NCBI GenBank assembly: GCA_036399175.1
Contig: DASWNP010000048.1
Span: forward strand, 124,001 to 188,000
Length of the DNA: 64,000 nt
Reading direction: 5' to 3'
Source: DASWNP01 sp036399175
GTDB lineage: Bacteria > Acidobacteriota > Blastocatellia > Pyrinomonadales > Pyrinomonadaceae
Positions within the stretch are counted from its first letter, which is position 1, and the number at the start of each line of letters is the position of its first letter. Shown here one piece after another: positions 9,173 through 18,145 of the stretch. Position numbers and translations under genes: made by a program. Under the pieces are notes generated by a model. That model was not told the origin of the DNA. It did not search any database and was given only the letters and a program-made list of their open reading frames with translations.

Positions 9173-9952
9173 ATGCTCATTACCTTCTCAGGACTGGACG
9201 GCGCGGGCAAGACAACTCTCATCGAGTGTCTGCGCGAGAGCCTTGAGCAGAGGGGCGTCGGCGTCTCGGTCGCACACATGTATTACGACGTGGGCTGCTC
9301 GGCCTGCCTGCGTTTCGTTCTGAGAAAGCTCGGACGCAGCAGCGCGTCAGTCGAACGCTCGCCGCTTTTATCGAAGGCATCGGAGGCATCGAAGGCATCG
9401 AAGGGCGCGACGCGCGCGCACGCGCCGCGCGAATTTGAAGAGGAACGTGGTGGGAAATCGACGCTCAGGCGCGTCGGGTCGGCGCTTATCTGGAACAGGA
9501 CTCTGCGCCTGTGCGTCTACCCGCTCGACGTGCTGCTCTTTCTCGCCCGTCGCCTCTACGCCGAGCGCCTCAAGGGGCGGGTGCTCATCATGGACAGGTA
9601 TTTCTACGATACGCTCGTCGATGTGTCGGGAGGGCGGAAGGGCTACGCCGCCCGACTGCTCTGGCTGCTGACGCCGAAGCCGACGCTGCCCGTCTATCTC
9701 GACATCAGCGCAGAAGAAGCACACGCGCGCAAGCCCGAGCACGGGGTCGAACACCTGCGCCGTCGTCGCCTCTCCTATCAGGGAGTCGTCCGGCGCGTCC
9801 CCGGTATGCTCGTCGTCGAAGCAGGCGACGACCTCGGCAGCACGCGCCGCTCTCTGGAAAAGAGAGTGCTCGAACTCTTGAGCGCCCGACCGGCGAGCGA
9901 GCGTGCGAACGCTTCGCGCGCCGACTCAACGGCGGAATTTTCAAGTCGATGA
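9173..9952 (+). CDS. Thymidylate-kinase-like P-loop protein
   Basis: 259 aa, starting at the ATG five bases after the polymerase stop; the open frame further upstream overlaps that gene. Walker A FSGLDGAGKTT is at residues 5-15, MDRYFYDT near 140 corresponds to the DR(F/Y) substrate motif of dTMP kinases, and an Arg-rich lid-like stretch lies near 190. A Lys/Ala/Ser-rich insert around residues 64-85 comes from a small GCATCGGAG/GCATCGAAG tandem repeat. It is third of its type in the operon and clearly distinct from housekeeping Tmk. The stop codon overlaps the deacetylase start. Substrate unknown. Confidence 0.7.
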   Translation: MLITFSGLDGAGKTTLIECLRESLEQRGVGVSVAHMYYDVGCSACLRFVLRKLGRSSASVERSPLLSKASEASKASKGATRAHAPREFEEERGGKSTLRRVGSALIWNRTLRLCVYPLDVLLFLARRLYAERLKGRVLIMDRYFYDTLVDVSGGRKGYAARLLWLLTPKPTLPVYLDISAEEAHARKPEHGVEHLRRRRLSYQGVVRRVPGMLVVEAGDDLGSTRRSLEKRVLELLSARPASERANASRADSTAEFSSR

Positions 9953-10854
9953 TTGGCAGAAACAGATTCAAGCGAGCCATCAAGCGGACGGCCGGACGCG
10001 CAGCCATGCTGACGAAGGCTTTCGGCGCACCGCAGAGCGCGGGCGCGGCCTGCATCTTCTACTTTCATCGCGTCGCCGAAGTTGGCTTCATCGATTCGCA
10101 CGTGGACGATTGGAATATCCCGCCCGCAGTCTTCGAGCGACAGATAGCCGCGCTCGCCGATTTCGCGGAGATAGTTCCCCTACAGGATTTGCCGCGCCGT
10201 CTCTCTCTGCCGCGTTCCGGCGCGATGCCGCAGAGGCCGCTCGTCTCCCTGACTTTCGACGACGGCTACGCCAACTTTCACACGCAGGCTCTCCCCGTGC
10301 TCAAGCGTTACGGCGCACACGCGACCCTGTTCGTCGTCACCGGCACGATAGGCTCAGAGTCTCCGATGCCCTTCGACGGCTGGGCTCTGAAGAACCGACG
10401 ACGCACCGAGGCCGAAGCGTGGCGAGCGTTGAACTGGACTGAGCTTGAATCATGCGCGGCCTCCGGCCTCGTCAGCGTCGGCGCACACTCGCACGAACAC
10501 CTGCGCGGCAGCCGCATCGAGAGAGCGCGGCTCGTCGAAGAGGCCGAGCGCTCGCGCGAGATTCTGCGCGCGCGTCTCGGCGAAGAACACGCGCGCGCCT
10601 ACGCTTACCCTTACGGCAGCAGCCGTCTCGGAGACGCCTCCGAAGAGTACGCGCGGGCGGTGCGCGAGGCGGGCTACGCACTGGCCGTGACGACCGACCT
10701 CGGCCTCGCACGCGCTGAGAGCGACCCGTATCTTCTGCCGCGTATCGAAGCGCACGCGCTCGACGCGGCGGGCGTGCTGGAGGCGAAGGCCGTCGGCTCT
10801 CTCGTCCCCTATCGTTTCATCGACCATCTGCGCGTCGTCAATCGAGCTGTATGA
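9949..10854 (+). CDS. Polysaccharide deacetylase family protein (NodB-like)
   Basis: 301 aa, starting at an ATG that overlaps the preceding TGA. The NodB homology region shows LTFDDGYANF (metal-binding Asp pair) near residue 100, the metal-binding HSHEH near 180 and YPYGS near 220. These enzymes remove N-acetyl groups from amino sugars; here the substrate would be the exopolysaccharide or a lipid-linked intermediate. No signal peptide is apparent, so action on the cytoplasmic side or a non-classical route is possible. It overlaps the ATP-grasp gene at its 3' end, forming a tightly coupled three-gene block from 9173 to 12044. Confidence 0.88.
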   Translation: MIGRNRFKRAIKRTAGRAAMLTKAFGAPQSAGAACIFYFHRVAEVGFIDSHVDDWNIPPAVFERQIAALADFAEIVPLQDLPRRLSLPRSGAMPQRPLVSLTFDDGYANFHTQALPVLKRYGAHATLFVVTGTIGSESPMPFDGWALKNRRRTEAEAWRALNWTELESCAASGLVSVGAHSHEHLRGSRIERARLVEEAERSREILRARLGEEHARAYAYPYGSSRLGDASEEYARAVREAGYALAVTTDLGLARAESDPYLLPRIEAHALDAAGVLEAKAVGSLVPYRFIDHLRVVNRAV

Positions 10855-12044
10855 AATCCAGCAGGCGGATTCTCATTCTCGACGGTCATACGAATCAGGC
10901 GCTCGCCTCCGTGCGCTCGCTCGGCGCTGCCGGATACGAGGTGCTCGTCGCAAGCCATCAACGCCTCGCCCTCGGCAGGTGGTCGCGCTACTGCCGCGCT
11001 GGCTTTCACCTGACGGGGCAGACCATCGAAGCCTTCGGCGCGATGCGCGACTGGGCACGCCAGCGTTCGGTTGACATTGTGCTCCCGATGAGCGAGCGCT
11101 CCTGCGTGCTCTTGAACGCCGAGCGTGCGCTCTGGGAAGAGACGGGGATAACGCTTGGCTGCGCGCCTGACGAACTGCTCACGCGCGCCTTCGACAAGGC
11201 CGAGACGCTTCGACGCGCCGACGCGTGCGGCGTGCGAATACCGCCGACGCGCTATCCCGCGTCGCTCGAAGAATGCTTCGAGGCGGCTCTCGAAACGGGT
11301 CTTCCATGTATCGTCAAACCGCGCCGGAGCAACGCCTGGGACGGACGGCGTTTCCTGCCGACCCGCGCCCCGGCCTACGTCAGTCGCCGGGAGGATTTAC
11401 GCCGCGCGTTTGAAGCTTGCAGGCAGGGTGACGAGTGGCCGCTCGTTCAGGCTTACGTCGAGGGGCGCGGCAAAGGCATCTTCGCGCTGTGCGACAGGGG
11501 GCGCGCGGCGGCTTGGTTCGCGCACGAGCGTCTGCGCGACACGCGACCGACCGGCTCGGGCAGCAGCCTGCGCCGCTCCGTCTCGCTCGACGAGCGACTC
11601 GTCAGGCCGGCCGAGCGTCTGCTCGCCGCGCTCGAATGGCACGGCCCCGCGATGGTCGAGTTCAGAGACGACGCTCTTCATCCGCCTTGTCTGATGGAGG
11701 TCAACGGAAGATTCTGGGGCTCGCTCCAACTCGGCATCGACGCCGGAATCGACTTCCCGCGCCTCTGGGTCGGCATCCTCGAAGGCGAGAGCATAGAGGC
11801 TTCGGCGCGCTACGAGGAAGGGCTCACGCTGCGCTGGCTCTGGGGCGATGTCAAGCGTCTGCTCTGGATTCTGCGCGGCGCGCCGCGCGGCTATCCCGGC
11901 GCTTACCCAAGCGTCGGGCAGGGACTCCGCGAGCTGCTCGGACGCCAGCCCGAAGGGACGCGTCTGGAAGTCTGGCGCAGGGGCGACCCGCTGCCCGCCA
12001 TCGGCGAATGGGTGCAGGGCACGAGAGATTTAGTTCAACGATGA
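10851..12044 (+). CDS. ATP-grasp enzyme of unknown substrate
   Basis: 397 aa. An N-terminal Rossmann-like pre-ATP-grasp domain (ILILDGHTNQALASVRSLG) is followed by the ATP-grasp core: the ATP-lysine segment LPCIVKPRRS near residue 150 and the Mg-binding LMEVNGRFWGS near 285 with E, N and R in the expected places. This is the architecture of carboxylate-amine/thiol ligases related to carbamoyl-phosphate synthase large subunits. Next to a deacetylase it might attach an amino acid or other acyl group to a freed amino sugar, but that is inference. Start overlaps the deacetylase stop (ATGA). Confidence 0.75.
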   Translation: MKSSRRILILDGHTNQALASVRSLGAAGYEVLVASHQRLALGRWSRYCRAGFHLTGQTIEAFGAMRDWARQRSVDIVLPMSERSCVLLNAERALWEETGITLGCAPDELLTRAFDKAETLRRADACGVRIPPTRYPASLEECFEAALETGLPCIVKPRRSNAWDGRRFLPTRAPAYVSRREDLRRAFEACRQGDEWPLVQAYVEGRGKGIFALCDRGRAAAWFAHERLRDTRPTGSGSSLRRSVSLDERLVRPAERLLAALEWHGPAMVEFRDDALHPPCLMEVNGRFWGSLQLGIDAGIDFPRLWVGILEGESIEASARYEEGLTLRWLWGDVKRLLWILRGAPRGYPGAYPSVGQGLRELLGRQPEGTRLEVWRRGDPLPAIGEWVQGTRDLVQR

Positions 12045-12190
12045 ACGCGGAACGCGGAACGATGAATGAAAAGCAGAAAGCAGTTTTGAGTTTTCAGTTT
12101 GCAGAAAAGCAGAGATGTCTTCTGCTGAAAACTGAAAACTCAAAACTGAAAACTGATTCATCGTTCCGCGTTCCTACTTCATCGTTTCGC
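12039..12190. repeat. Heptamer-hairpin element, nested type (GCGGAAC/GATGAAT outside, TTTTCAG/TTTTGAG inside)
   Basis: The left side holds 7-bp units GATGAAC-GCGGAAC-GCGGAAC-GATGAAT followed by an inner AGTTTTG-AGTTTTC-AGTTTGC array. The right side has the complements in reverse order, ending with ATTCATC-GTTCCGC-GTTCC. The two can pair into one long hairpin. It fills the gap between the ATP-grasp gene and the glycosyltransferase and begins at the ATP-grasp stop codon. Confidence 0.85.
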
Positions 12191-12207
12191 AAAGGAGCTT
12201 TGACGAG

Positions 12208-13260
12208 ATGGCGGAACGTATCAGAGTTTTGATGATTACCAGCGTGTGGCCTGCGCCGGGCATGTCTCGCACAGCTCACTTCATCAAGCGGCAGGCCGAC
12301 TTCCTCGAAGCCGCCGGCATCGACGTTGACGTGTTCTACTTCAAGGGAGCGAAGAACCCCTTCAACTACCTGAAGGCCTGGCTGCGCCTGCGCGCGAAGC
12401 TTCGAGGCGAGCGTTACGACCTCGCGCACGCGCAGTTCGGGCAGAGCGGCGTGCTCGCCCTGCCTAAGCGCATGCCTCTGGTCGTCACCTTCAGAGGCAG
12501 CGACGTTTTAGGGATAGTCGGCGACAGCGACGGGCGCTACACGCGTGCGACACACATCCTACAGGGCTTGAGCCGACTGGTGGCGCGCTCGGCGGACGCC
12601 GTCATCCTCGTCTCCGAGCACATGAAAGATTTCATTCCGTCTTCCATCAAGGCTCACGTCATCCCTTCGGGCATCGACTTCAAGCTGTTTCGCCCCGTCC
12701 CCAAAGACGAAGCGCGCCGAAAGCTTTCGCTCGACCCCGAAGAACGACTCGTGCTCTTCGTCGGCAGACCGACGCAGGCCAGAAAGAGATTTGAAATCTC
12801 GAAGCGCGCCGTCGAGATTCTGAACGAACGGTTGCCCGCGCGCCTCGTCGTCGCATGGGGCGTCGCTCACACGGAGATTCCGCTCTACATGAACGCCTGC
12901 GATGCGCTGGTTTTCACCTCGATGCAGGAAGGCTCGCCCAACGTCGTCAAAGAGGCTCTGGCCTGCAACCTGCCGGTCGTCTCCGTCCCTGTGGGCGACG
13001 TGGCGCTGCGGCTAGAAGGCGTCGAGGGCTGCGAGCTTTGCGCCGACGATAGACCCGAGACAATCGCCGACGCGCTCGAACGCGTGCTCCGAAGAGGCGA
13101 GCGCATCGACGGTCGCACGTCGGTCAAAGACCTCGACGAGAGTCTTCTGACGGAGAAGGTCATCGGTATCTATCGCTCGGTCATCGAAGGACGCGCCGGC
13201 GCCGCTCAATCGAGCGCGCGCGTCGTCAGTCGCATCACCGAGACCAGCCAGAGCACATGA
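12208..13260 (+). CDS. Glycosyltransferase family 4
   Basis: 350 aa with a good ribosome site (AAAGGAG) upstream. It has the GT-B fold pattern: an N-terminal acceptor domain (TSVWPAPGMSRTAHFIKRQ, PLVVTFRGSDVLG), the hinge HVIPSGIDFKLF, and a C-terminal nucleotide-sugar domain VLFVGRPTQARKRFE with the EX7E motif region SMQEGSPNVVKEALAC. It would transfer a sugar from a nucleotide donor to the growing lipid-linked oligosaccharide on the cytoplasmic face. Sugar specificity cannot be read from sequence. It follows a heptamer-hairpin element and is followed by a 196-bp gap before the sugar-phosphate transferase. Confidence 0.9.
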   Translation: MAERIRVLMITSVWPAPGMSRTAHFIKRQADFLEAAGIDVDVFYFKGAKNPFNYLKAWLRLRAKLRGERYDLAHAQFGQSGVLALPKRMPLVVTFRGSDVLGIVGDSDGRYTRATHILQGLSRLVARSADAVILVSEHMKDFIPSSIKAHVIPSGIDFKLFRPVPKDEARRKLSLDPEERLVLFVGRPTQARKRFEISKRAVEILNERLPARLVVAWGVAHTEIPLYMNACDALVFTSMQEGSPNVVKEALACNLPVVSVPVGDVALRLEGVEGCELCADDRPETIADALERVLRRGERIDGRTSVKDLDESLLTEKVIGIYRSVIEGRAGAAQSSARVVSRITETSQST

Positions 13261-13384
13261 GTTAAGGAGGATTTGTTTTAAGGCCGCGTCGCGCGTCCGC
13301 GCTTCCATTGGAAGCCTGCTCGCGGCGACGACATCAAAGGGCGCACGCCATTTCTCTCGAACGAGAGTTTCGCCGAATACAAAC

Positions 13385-13419
13385 GGGCTGGAGAGCGCGT
13401 GCCGGGCGCTCTCCAGCCC
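13385..13419 (+). terminator. Strong GC hairpin upstream of the sugar-phosphate transferase
   Basis: GGGCTGGAGAGCG and CGCTCTCCAGCCC form a perfect 13-bp stem with a 9-nt loop. It is followed by TTAGCATT rather than a T-run, so it could end transcription of the preceding glycosyltransferase inefficiently or act as a leader structure. The rest of the 13261-13456 gap shows no gene. Confidence 0.55.
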
Positions 13420-13456
13420 TTAGCATTAACCCCAACCCTCTCAAGGAAGAAAGTCA

Positions 13457-14299
13457 ATGCAGTCAAATCCTATCATAAGACAGGACACGTCTGTTGACGC
13501 GCAGGAATCCGGTTTCGTCAACGATGCCCCAAGCATGACCTCAAGCCACACGACTGTGAGTGACGCCGCCAACGTCCTCATCTTTCGCCGCCCCTTCAAC
13601 GGACAAGACTTCGCCCTCCCGCATCTGCCGGGGCGGCTCGTCGCCCGAACATTCAGCGTCCGCACGCCCTACGCCTCGCGCTCGGCTCGCTCGCAGGCTC
13701 TCTATAACCTCTGCAAACGCGGCTTCGACATCGCGGGCGCGTCCGTGCTTCTGCTCATCACCTCGCCTCTGTTCGTCCTCGTCGCGCTCGTCGTCAAAGT
13801 GACGAGTCCGGGCCCCACCTTCTTTCGTCACAAGCGGCTCGGGCAGAACGGTCGGGAGTTCGTCTGCCTCAAGTTTCGGACGATGGTCGCCGATGCCGAA
13901 GAGCGACTGAAAAGGGACACGCACCTGCGCGGGCAGTTCGAGGAAGCCTTCAAGATTAAAGACGACCCGCGCATCACGCGCACCGGCGCGCTCCTGCGTA
14001 AGACGAGCCTCGACGAGCTGCCGCAACTCTTCCAGGTCTTGCGCGGCGAGATGAGCCTCATCGGGCCGCGTCCCATCGTCGAGCGCGAGCTGGCGAAGTA
14101 TGCCATCTACGGCGTCAAGCTTCTGAGCGTCAAGCCGGGGTTGAGCGGTCTCTGGCAGGTCTGCGGGCGTAGCGATACAACCTACCCGCAGCGCGTGATG
14201 ATGGACATGCACTACATCGACCATCGCGGCCTGCGGCTCGACCTGCAACTGCTTCTGCTCACCACCATCGCCGTCCTCAGAAGAGCGGGCGCGTGCTGA
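13457..14299 (+). CDS. Undecaprenyl-phosphate sugar-1-phosphate transferase (WcaJ/WbaP catalytic-domain type)
   Basis: 280 aa. A polar N-terminus of about 85 residues is followed by the reentrant helix FDIAGASVLLLITSPLFVL and the catalytic segment SPGPTFFRHKRLGQNG, then KFRTM and ELPQLFQVLRGEMSLIGPRP, all hallmarks of small monotopic phosphoglycosyl transferases. It starts repeat-unit synthesis by moving hexose- or HexNAc-1-phosphate onto undecaprenyl phosphate. Unlike full-length WcaJ (about 460 aa) it lacks the four N-terminal membrane helices and CoA-binding-like domain, so it is the short form. The next gene begins 24 bp downstream. Confidence 0.92.
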   Translation: MQSNPIIRQDTSVDAQESGFVNDAPSMTSSHTTVSDAANVLIFRRPFNGQDFALPHLPGRLVARTFSVRTPYASRSARSQALYNLCKRGFDIAGASVLLLITSPLFVLVALVVKVTSPGPTFFRHKRLGQNGREFVCLKFRTMVADAEERLKRDTHLRGQFEEAFKIKDDPRITRTGALLRKTSLDELPQLFQVLRGEMSLIGPRPIVERELAKYAIYGVKLLSVKPGLSGLWQVCGRSDTTYPQRVMMDMHYIDHRGLRLDLQLLLLTTIAVLRRAGAC

Positions 14300-14323
14300 C
14301 GCTGCTTCGAGAAAGATGAAGGT

Positions 14324-15622
14324 ATGCGTATTCTCTTCGTCACGCAGATATTTCTCCCTGAGATGGGCGCGCTCTCGAATCGCCTCTACCCTCTGGTCGA
14401 GCGGTTCGTCGCGGCGGGTCACGAAGTCTTCGTGGCGACGGGGATGCCGAACTATCCGAAGGGCATCGTCTTCGACGACTATCGCGGCAAGCGCACGATG
14501 CGCGAAGAGCGCGACGGCTACACCGTCCTCAGAACCTCTTACTACACGACGCCGCGCAACCAGTCGAAGTGGGCGCAGCTTCGCAGCTACCTGGGCTTCA
14601 TCCCCGCCGCGCTCAGGAGCGGCTGGCGCGCGGGCAAGCTGGACGTTGTCTTCGTCACCTCGCCGCCCATCTTCACGCTCATCCCGGCCATCATCCTTGC
14701 CAAGCTGCGCGGCGCGCGCCTCGTCCTCGACGTGCGCGACCTCTGGCCTGACGAATTGATAACCTACGGCGGCTTCCGCGAAAACTCTCTCGCCGTCAGC
14801 GGCGTGCGCGCCGTCGAACGTCTCGGCTATCGCACGGCGGAGCTGGTCACGGCGACGACCGGGACAATCGTCGAGACCATTGTCGAGCGCGGAGTTCCCG
14901 CCGAGCGAGCTTTCTTCCTGCCGAACGGCGCGGACGTGGAGCTGTTCCGACCTCTTCCGAGCGAGAACACGGTCGCCGCCGAGTATCCTTTCGGCGACCG
15001 CTTCGTCGTCATGTACGCGGGGCTCTTCGGCATCAAGCACAGCCTCGAAGTGATGCTCGAAGCGGCGGCGCTCCTGAGAGAGCATAAGGAGATTGTCTTC
15101 TTCCTGCTCGGCGGCGGCGCGCGGCGCGACGCGCTCATGGAGTATGCGAAGGAGAAGCAACTCGACAATGTGATTTTCGGAGAGGAACGCAGCGTCCGGG
15201 AAGTTCCGGCGATTATGGCGAGAGCCGACGTGTGCTTCGCCGCCGTGCGGCCTGAGCAGTATCCGAAGAAGGTTATCTCGGTGAAGGTGTTTGAATATCT
15301 GGCCTGCGAGAAGCCTGTCGTCGGGGCGCTCGGCGGCGAGAGCGCGCGCGTGCTGGAGCAATCGGGCGGCGGCATCGTCGTCGCGCCGGGCGACGCGCGC
15401 GCCACCGCCGACGCCATCCTCACGCTCTACCGAGACCCTCTGCGACGCGCCGCGATGGGCAAATCCGGTCGTCGCTACGTCGAGGAAAACTACTCAAGAT
15501 CGGCCTGGGCGGCGCGACTCGAAAAGGCTGTCGTCAAGCTCTGCGACCGCAAAGAAAAGAAGGATGAAACGCGCGCGCTGTTTCTTCCGGAAGATAACTG
15601 CTCTCCCGAAGCGACCGAATGA
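14324..15622 (+). CDS. Glycosyltransferase family 4, WbuB-like
   Basis: 432 aa. The N-terminal domain has ILFVTQIFLPEMGALSNR and the motif GMPNYPKG typical of WbuB/FucNAc-transferase-like GT4 enzymes, then DVRDLWPDEL. The C-terminal domain has FLPNGADVELFRP, YAGLFGIKHSLEVMLEAA and EYLACEKPVVGA. It is predicted to add a sugar, perhaps an N-acetyl-aminosugar, to the lipid-linked repeat unit. The last 20 residues are Lys/Glu-rich. It overlaps the beta-helix gene by four bases (ATGA). Confidence 0.9.
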   Translation: MRILFVTQIFLPEMGALSNRLYPLVERFVAAGHEVFVATGMPNYPKGIVFDDYRGKRTMREERDGYTVLRTSYYTTPRNQSKWAQLRSYLGFIPAALRSGWRAGKLDVVFVTSPPIFTLIPAIILAKLRGARLVLDVRDLWPDELITYGGFRENSLAVSGVRAVERLGYRTAELVTATTGTIVETIVERGVPAERAFFLPNGADVELFRPLPSENTVAAEYPFGDRFVVMYAGLFGIKHSLEVMLEAAALLREHKEIVFFLLGGGARRDALMEYAKEKQLDNVIFGEERSVREVPAIMARADVCFAAVRPEQYPKKVISVKVFEYLACEKPVVGALGGESARVLEQSGGGIVVAPGDARATADAILTLYRDPLRRAAMGKSGRRYVEENYSRSAWAARLEKAVVKLCDRKEKKDETRALFLPEDNCSPEATE

Positions 15623-17556
15623 GGAAATACAAGCTGGCAATTCTCATCGGCATCTCGCCTCTACCCGTCATCGTCGCGCTCCTTGCAATCCACTTTCTCC
15701 CCGGTTGGCTCAAGGCCGAAAGTCAGAACGCCGCCGCTCATCTCGACGCACGTCACTCGACAATAAAAACAGACGCTCCCGGTCATTCCATCGCAAGCCT
15801 CACCGTGAGTCCGGCAACACTCTCGGGCGGCGCTCGCTCAAGCGTCCAACTCGCTCTCCGGCGTCCCGCACCTGCGGGCGGCCTTCGCCTCGACATCTCA
15901 AGCTCCAACCCGACGCTCGCCCGTCCGCCTAAAAATCTGCTCATCCCCGCCGGACAAACGAAAGCCGCCTTCAACGTCGAGACCGAACGCGTCTCTTCCT
16001 ACAGCACCGTCAATCTCTCTCTCTCCTTCGAGGGCAGAAACCTCTGGACGGACGCGCTAGTGCTGATGCCTGCGCCGCGCGCCGAGTGGTACGCCGCGCC
16101 CGACGGGCGACCGGGCGGACGCGGCACGAAAGACTCGCCCTGGGATTTGCAGACGGCGCTGGCGGGCGGCGCTTCGGGAAATGAAGTGAAGCCGGGCGAC
16201 ACTCTCTGGCTCGGCGGCGGGCGCTACGCGGGCGCTTACACCTCCACGCTCGCGGGCAAGGCGGACGCGCCCATCCTCGTCCGCGCGCATCGGGGCGAGC
16301 GCGCCGTGCTCGACCGTGCGGGCGTCGGCGAGTCGAAGCAACCGGCGCTCAAGGTGCGCGGCTCGCACGTCTGGTTTCAGGGTTTCGAGATTATGAACTC
16401 AGAGCCGAATCGCAGTCGCCTCAGCCCCTACTCGGGCAAAGACGAGCCCTGGCGCGGCTCGGGCGCGGACGTTTACGCTTCGGACGTGAAGTTCGTCAAC
16501 ATGGTCTTTCACGACAACGGGCACGGCATCTGGGACAAGGAGGACAGAACGGAAGTTCACGGCTGCCTCTTCTTCTACAACGGCAACAACAAGCGCGAGC
16601 ACGCCCTCTACGTCGGAAACTCAAAGGGGACGAAGCTCATCACCGACAACGTCGTCTTCGCGCAGGGCGGCTACGGCATCCTCGCTCATTCAAACTCCGA
16701 CTCAAGCTCGCAATCCGGCCTGCACCTCGAAGGCAACGCCGTCTTCAACAACGGGCTGCTCACGCTCGACGACCAGACGACCGGCAACCTTCAGGTCGGA
16801 GGCGTCGAAGGCGTCTCTGCCGAGCGCGTGGTCTTACGGAACAACTACGTCTACAACTCGCCCAACGCCGCCCGCAGCAAGAGCAACGGCATTCGCCTCG
16901 GCTACGAAGAGACCGCCAACCGCGACGTGCGCCTGCTCGACAACTACATCGTCGCCGACACGCCCTTGCGCCTCTGGTGGTGGCAGACCGTCGAGCTGAA
17001 AGGCAACACCATCTACTCGCGCGGCGAAACTCTCGAGCTCAAGCTGCCGCCGAAAGGCGCTCACAGCTACGACTGGGATTTCAATACCTACATCAACGCG
17101 AGCCGCGCCGCCGCTCCGACTCTCGTCAGGGATTCGGACACGTTCGATTTCATGCGCTGGCAACGCGCGACCGGCTTCGACGCCGCGAGCCGGATGCAGC
17201 AGAGCCCTTCGGCTCGCCCCGAAGGCGTCGAGCTTTTCATCCGACCCAACCGCTACGAAGCCGGACGCGCACACCTCGTCGTCTACAACTGGGCGCTCAG
17301 CGAGCAGGTGCCGGTTGATTTAAGTTCTATCTTATCCGTCGGCGCGAGCTACGAGATACGCGACGCCCAAAACTACTTCGGCGAGCCGGTGGCGAAGGGA
17401 ATCTACCAGGGCTCGCCCGTCACGCTTCCACTCAAACTCCTACAGGTCGCCCCGCCCGTCGGCAAAGTCGAGCGCGCACCCTCCCACACTGCGCCGGAGT
17501 TCGCCGTCTTCATCCTTCAACAAACCTCCAGCCCCGCCCGCACGAATAGACGTTAG
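15619..17556 (+). CDS. Exported right-handed beta-helix protein (polysaccharide lyase/epimerase-like)
   Basis: 645 aa. The N-terminus has a charged start and one hydrophobic helix (residues about 6-28), so it is exported or membrane anchored. Residues about 45-150 look like an Ig-like beta domain (TVSPATLSGGARSSVQLAL). Residues about 165-500 form parallel beta-helix coils with repeated Asn-rich turns (VFHDNGHGIWDKEDR, NNYVYNSPNAA, DNYIVADTP). The last 130 residues are a beta-rich domain. Such proteins in exopolysaccharide loci cut or epimerise the polymer. No catalytic residues can be named safely. Confidence 0.75.
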   Translation: MRKYKLAILIGISPLPVIVALLAIHFLPGWLKAESQNAAAHLDARHSTIKTDAPGHSIASLTVSPATLSGGARSSVQLALRRPAPAGGLRLDISSSNPTLARPPKNLLIPAGQTKAAFNVETERVSSYSTVNLSLSFEGRNLWTDALVLMPAPRAEWYAAPDGRPGGRGTKDSPWDLQTALAGGASGNEVKPGDTLWLGGGRYAGAYTSTLAGKADAPILVRAHRGERAVLDRAGVGESKQPALKVRGSHVWFQGFEIMNSEPNRSRLSPYSGKDEPWRGSGADVYASDVKFVNMVFHDNGHGIWDKEDRTEVHGCLFFYNGNNKREHALYVGNSKGTKLITDNVVFAQGGYGILAHSNSDSSSQSGLHLEGNAVFNNGLLTLDDQTTGNLQVGGVEGVSAERVVLRNNYVYNSPNAARSKSNGIRLGYEETANRDVRLLDNYIVADTPLRLWWWQTVELKGNTIYSRGETLELKLPPKGAHSYDWDFNTYINASRAAAPTLVRDSDTFDFMRWQRATGFDAASRMQQSPSARPEGVELFIRPNRYEAGRAHLVVYNWALSEQVPVDLSSILSVGASYEIRDAQNYFGEPVAKGIYQGSPVTLPLKLLQVAPPVGKVERAPSHTAPEFAVFILQQTSSPARTNRR

Positions 17557-17634
17557 GCGCTGACCCTTCGCTGAGAATCAGCGTTGAACTTCGCAGCATT
17601 CGGTATCGTAGTAGCTCTCAGGAGGGGAAAGAGG

Positions 17635-18102
17635 ATGTATTGTTCATCTTGCGGGGTGGCCGTCGGGCAGGGCTTGAGCTATTGCAATCATTGCGGCGCG
17701 AAGTTGAACGGAGAGAAAGGCGAAAGCGTCGTCAAATCGTCGGAAATTAAACCTGAAGCCCTCGTCCAGGGGATAATGGCGGTTTTCGTCTGCGGCCTCG
17801 GAGCTATCGCGGTTCTCTTAGGCGTGATGAAAGCCGTGCTCGACTTTGACATGCCGGTGCTCGTCGCTTTTGCGCTGCTCAGCTTCCTGATAATGATAGT
17901 CATCGAAGGCGTCTTCATCCGGCTGTTGCTGCGTCGCAAGCGCAGCGCGGAAGGAGCAGGCAACACCCTGTTATCGAAGGGGCAGGCAACAAAAGAGCTT
18001 GAAGCGGCGCAGGCGCGAGCGTTGCCGGAGCCTGTGCCGAGCGTCACGGAAGGGACTACCCGCGCGTTCGAGCCTGCTTACAGGGAGCGACAACACAGGT
18101 GA
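17635..18102 (+). CDS. Zinc-ribbon membrane protein
   Basis: 155 aa from the ATG that follows the ribosome site GGAGGGG; an upstream in-frame start is less likely. A double zinc knuckle (CSSC at residues 3-6, CNHC at 17-20) is followed by a linker and two membrane helices (about 43-65 and 72-96) and then a basic, Gln/Ala-rich cytoplasmic tail. Proteins with this ribbon-plus-helices layout are common and mostly of unknown function. It ends 44 bp before the convergent nrfA stop. Confidence 0.7.
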   Translation: MYCSSCGVAVGQGLSYCNHCGAKLNGEKGESVVKSSEIKPEALVQGIMAVFVCGLGAIAVLLGVMKAVLDFDMPVLVAFALLSFLIMIVIEGVFIRLLLRRKRSAEGAGNTLLSKGQATKELEAAQARALPEPVPSVTEGTTRAFEPAYRERQHR

Positions 18103-18145
18103 AGAATCGCCGCATGAAGCCAGGCTTTAGACCATCCCCGACAGT

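Noticed and set aside
9173..9952. Housekeeping thymidylate kinase (tmk)
   Set aside because: Too long, with an odd insert, and embedded in a polysaccharide operon beside two other kinase-like genes; it is not a standard Tmk.
13541..15361. 606-codon open frame on the minus strand
   Set aside because: It is antisense to the sugar-phosphate transferase and GT4 genes, whose motifs are clear. GC-rich codons make long antisense frames common here; its Arg/Glu/Asp/His-rich product has no domain.
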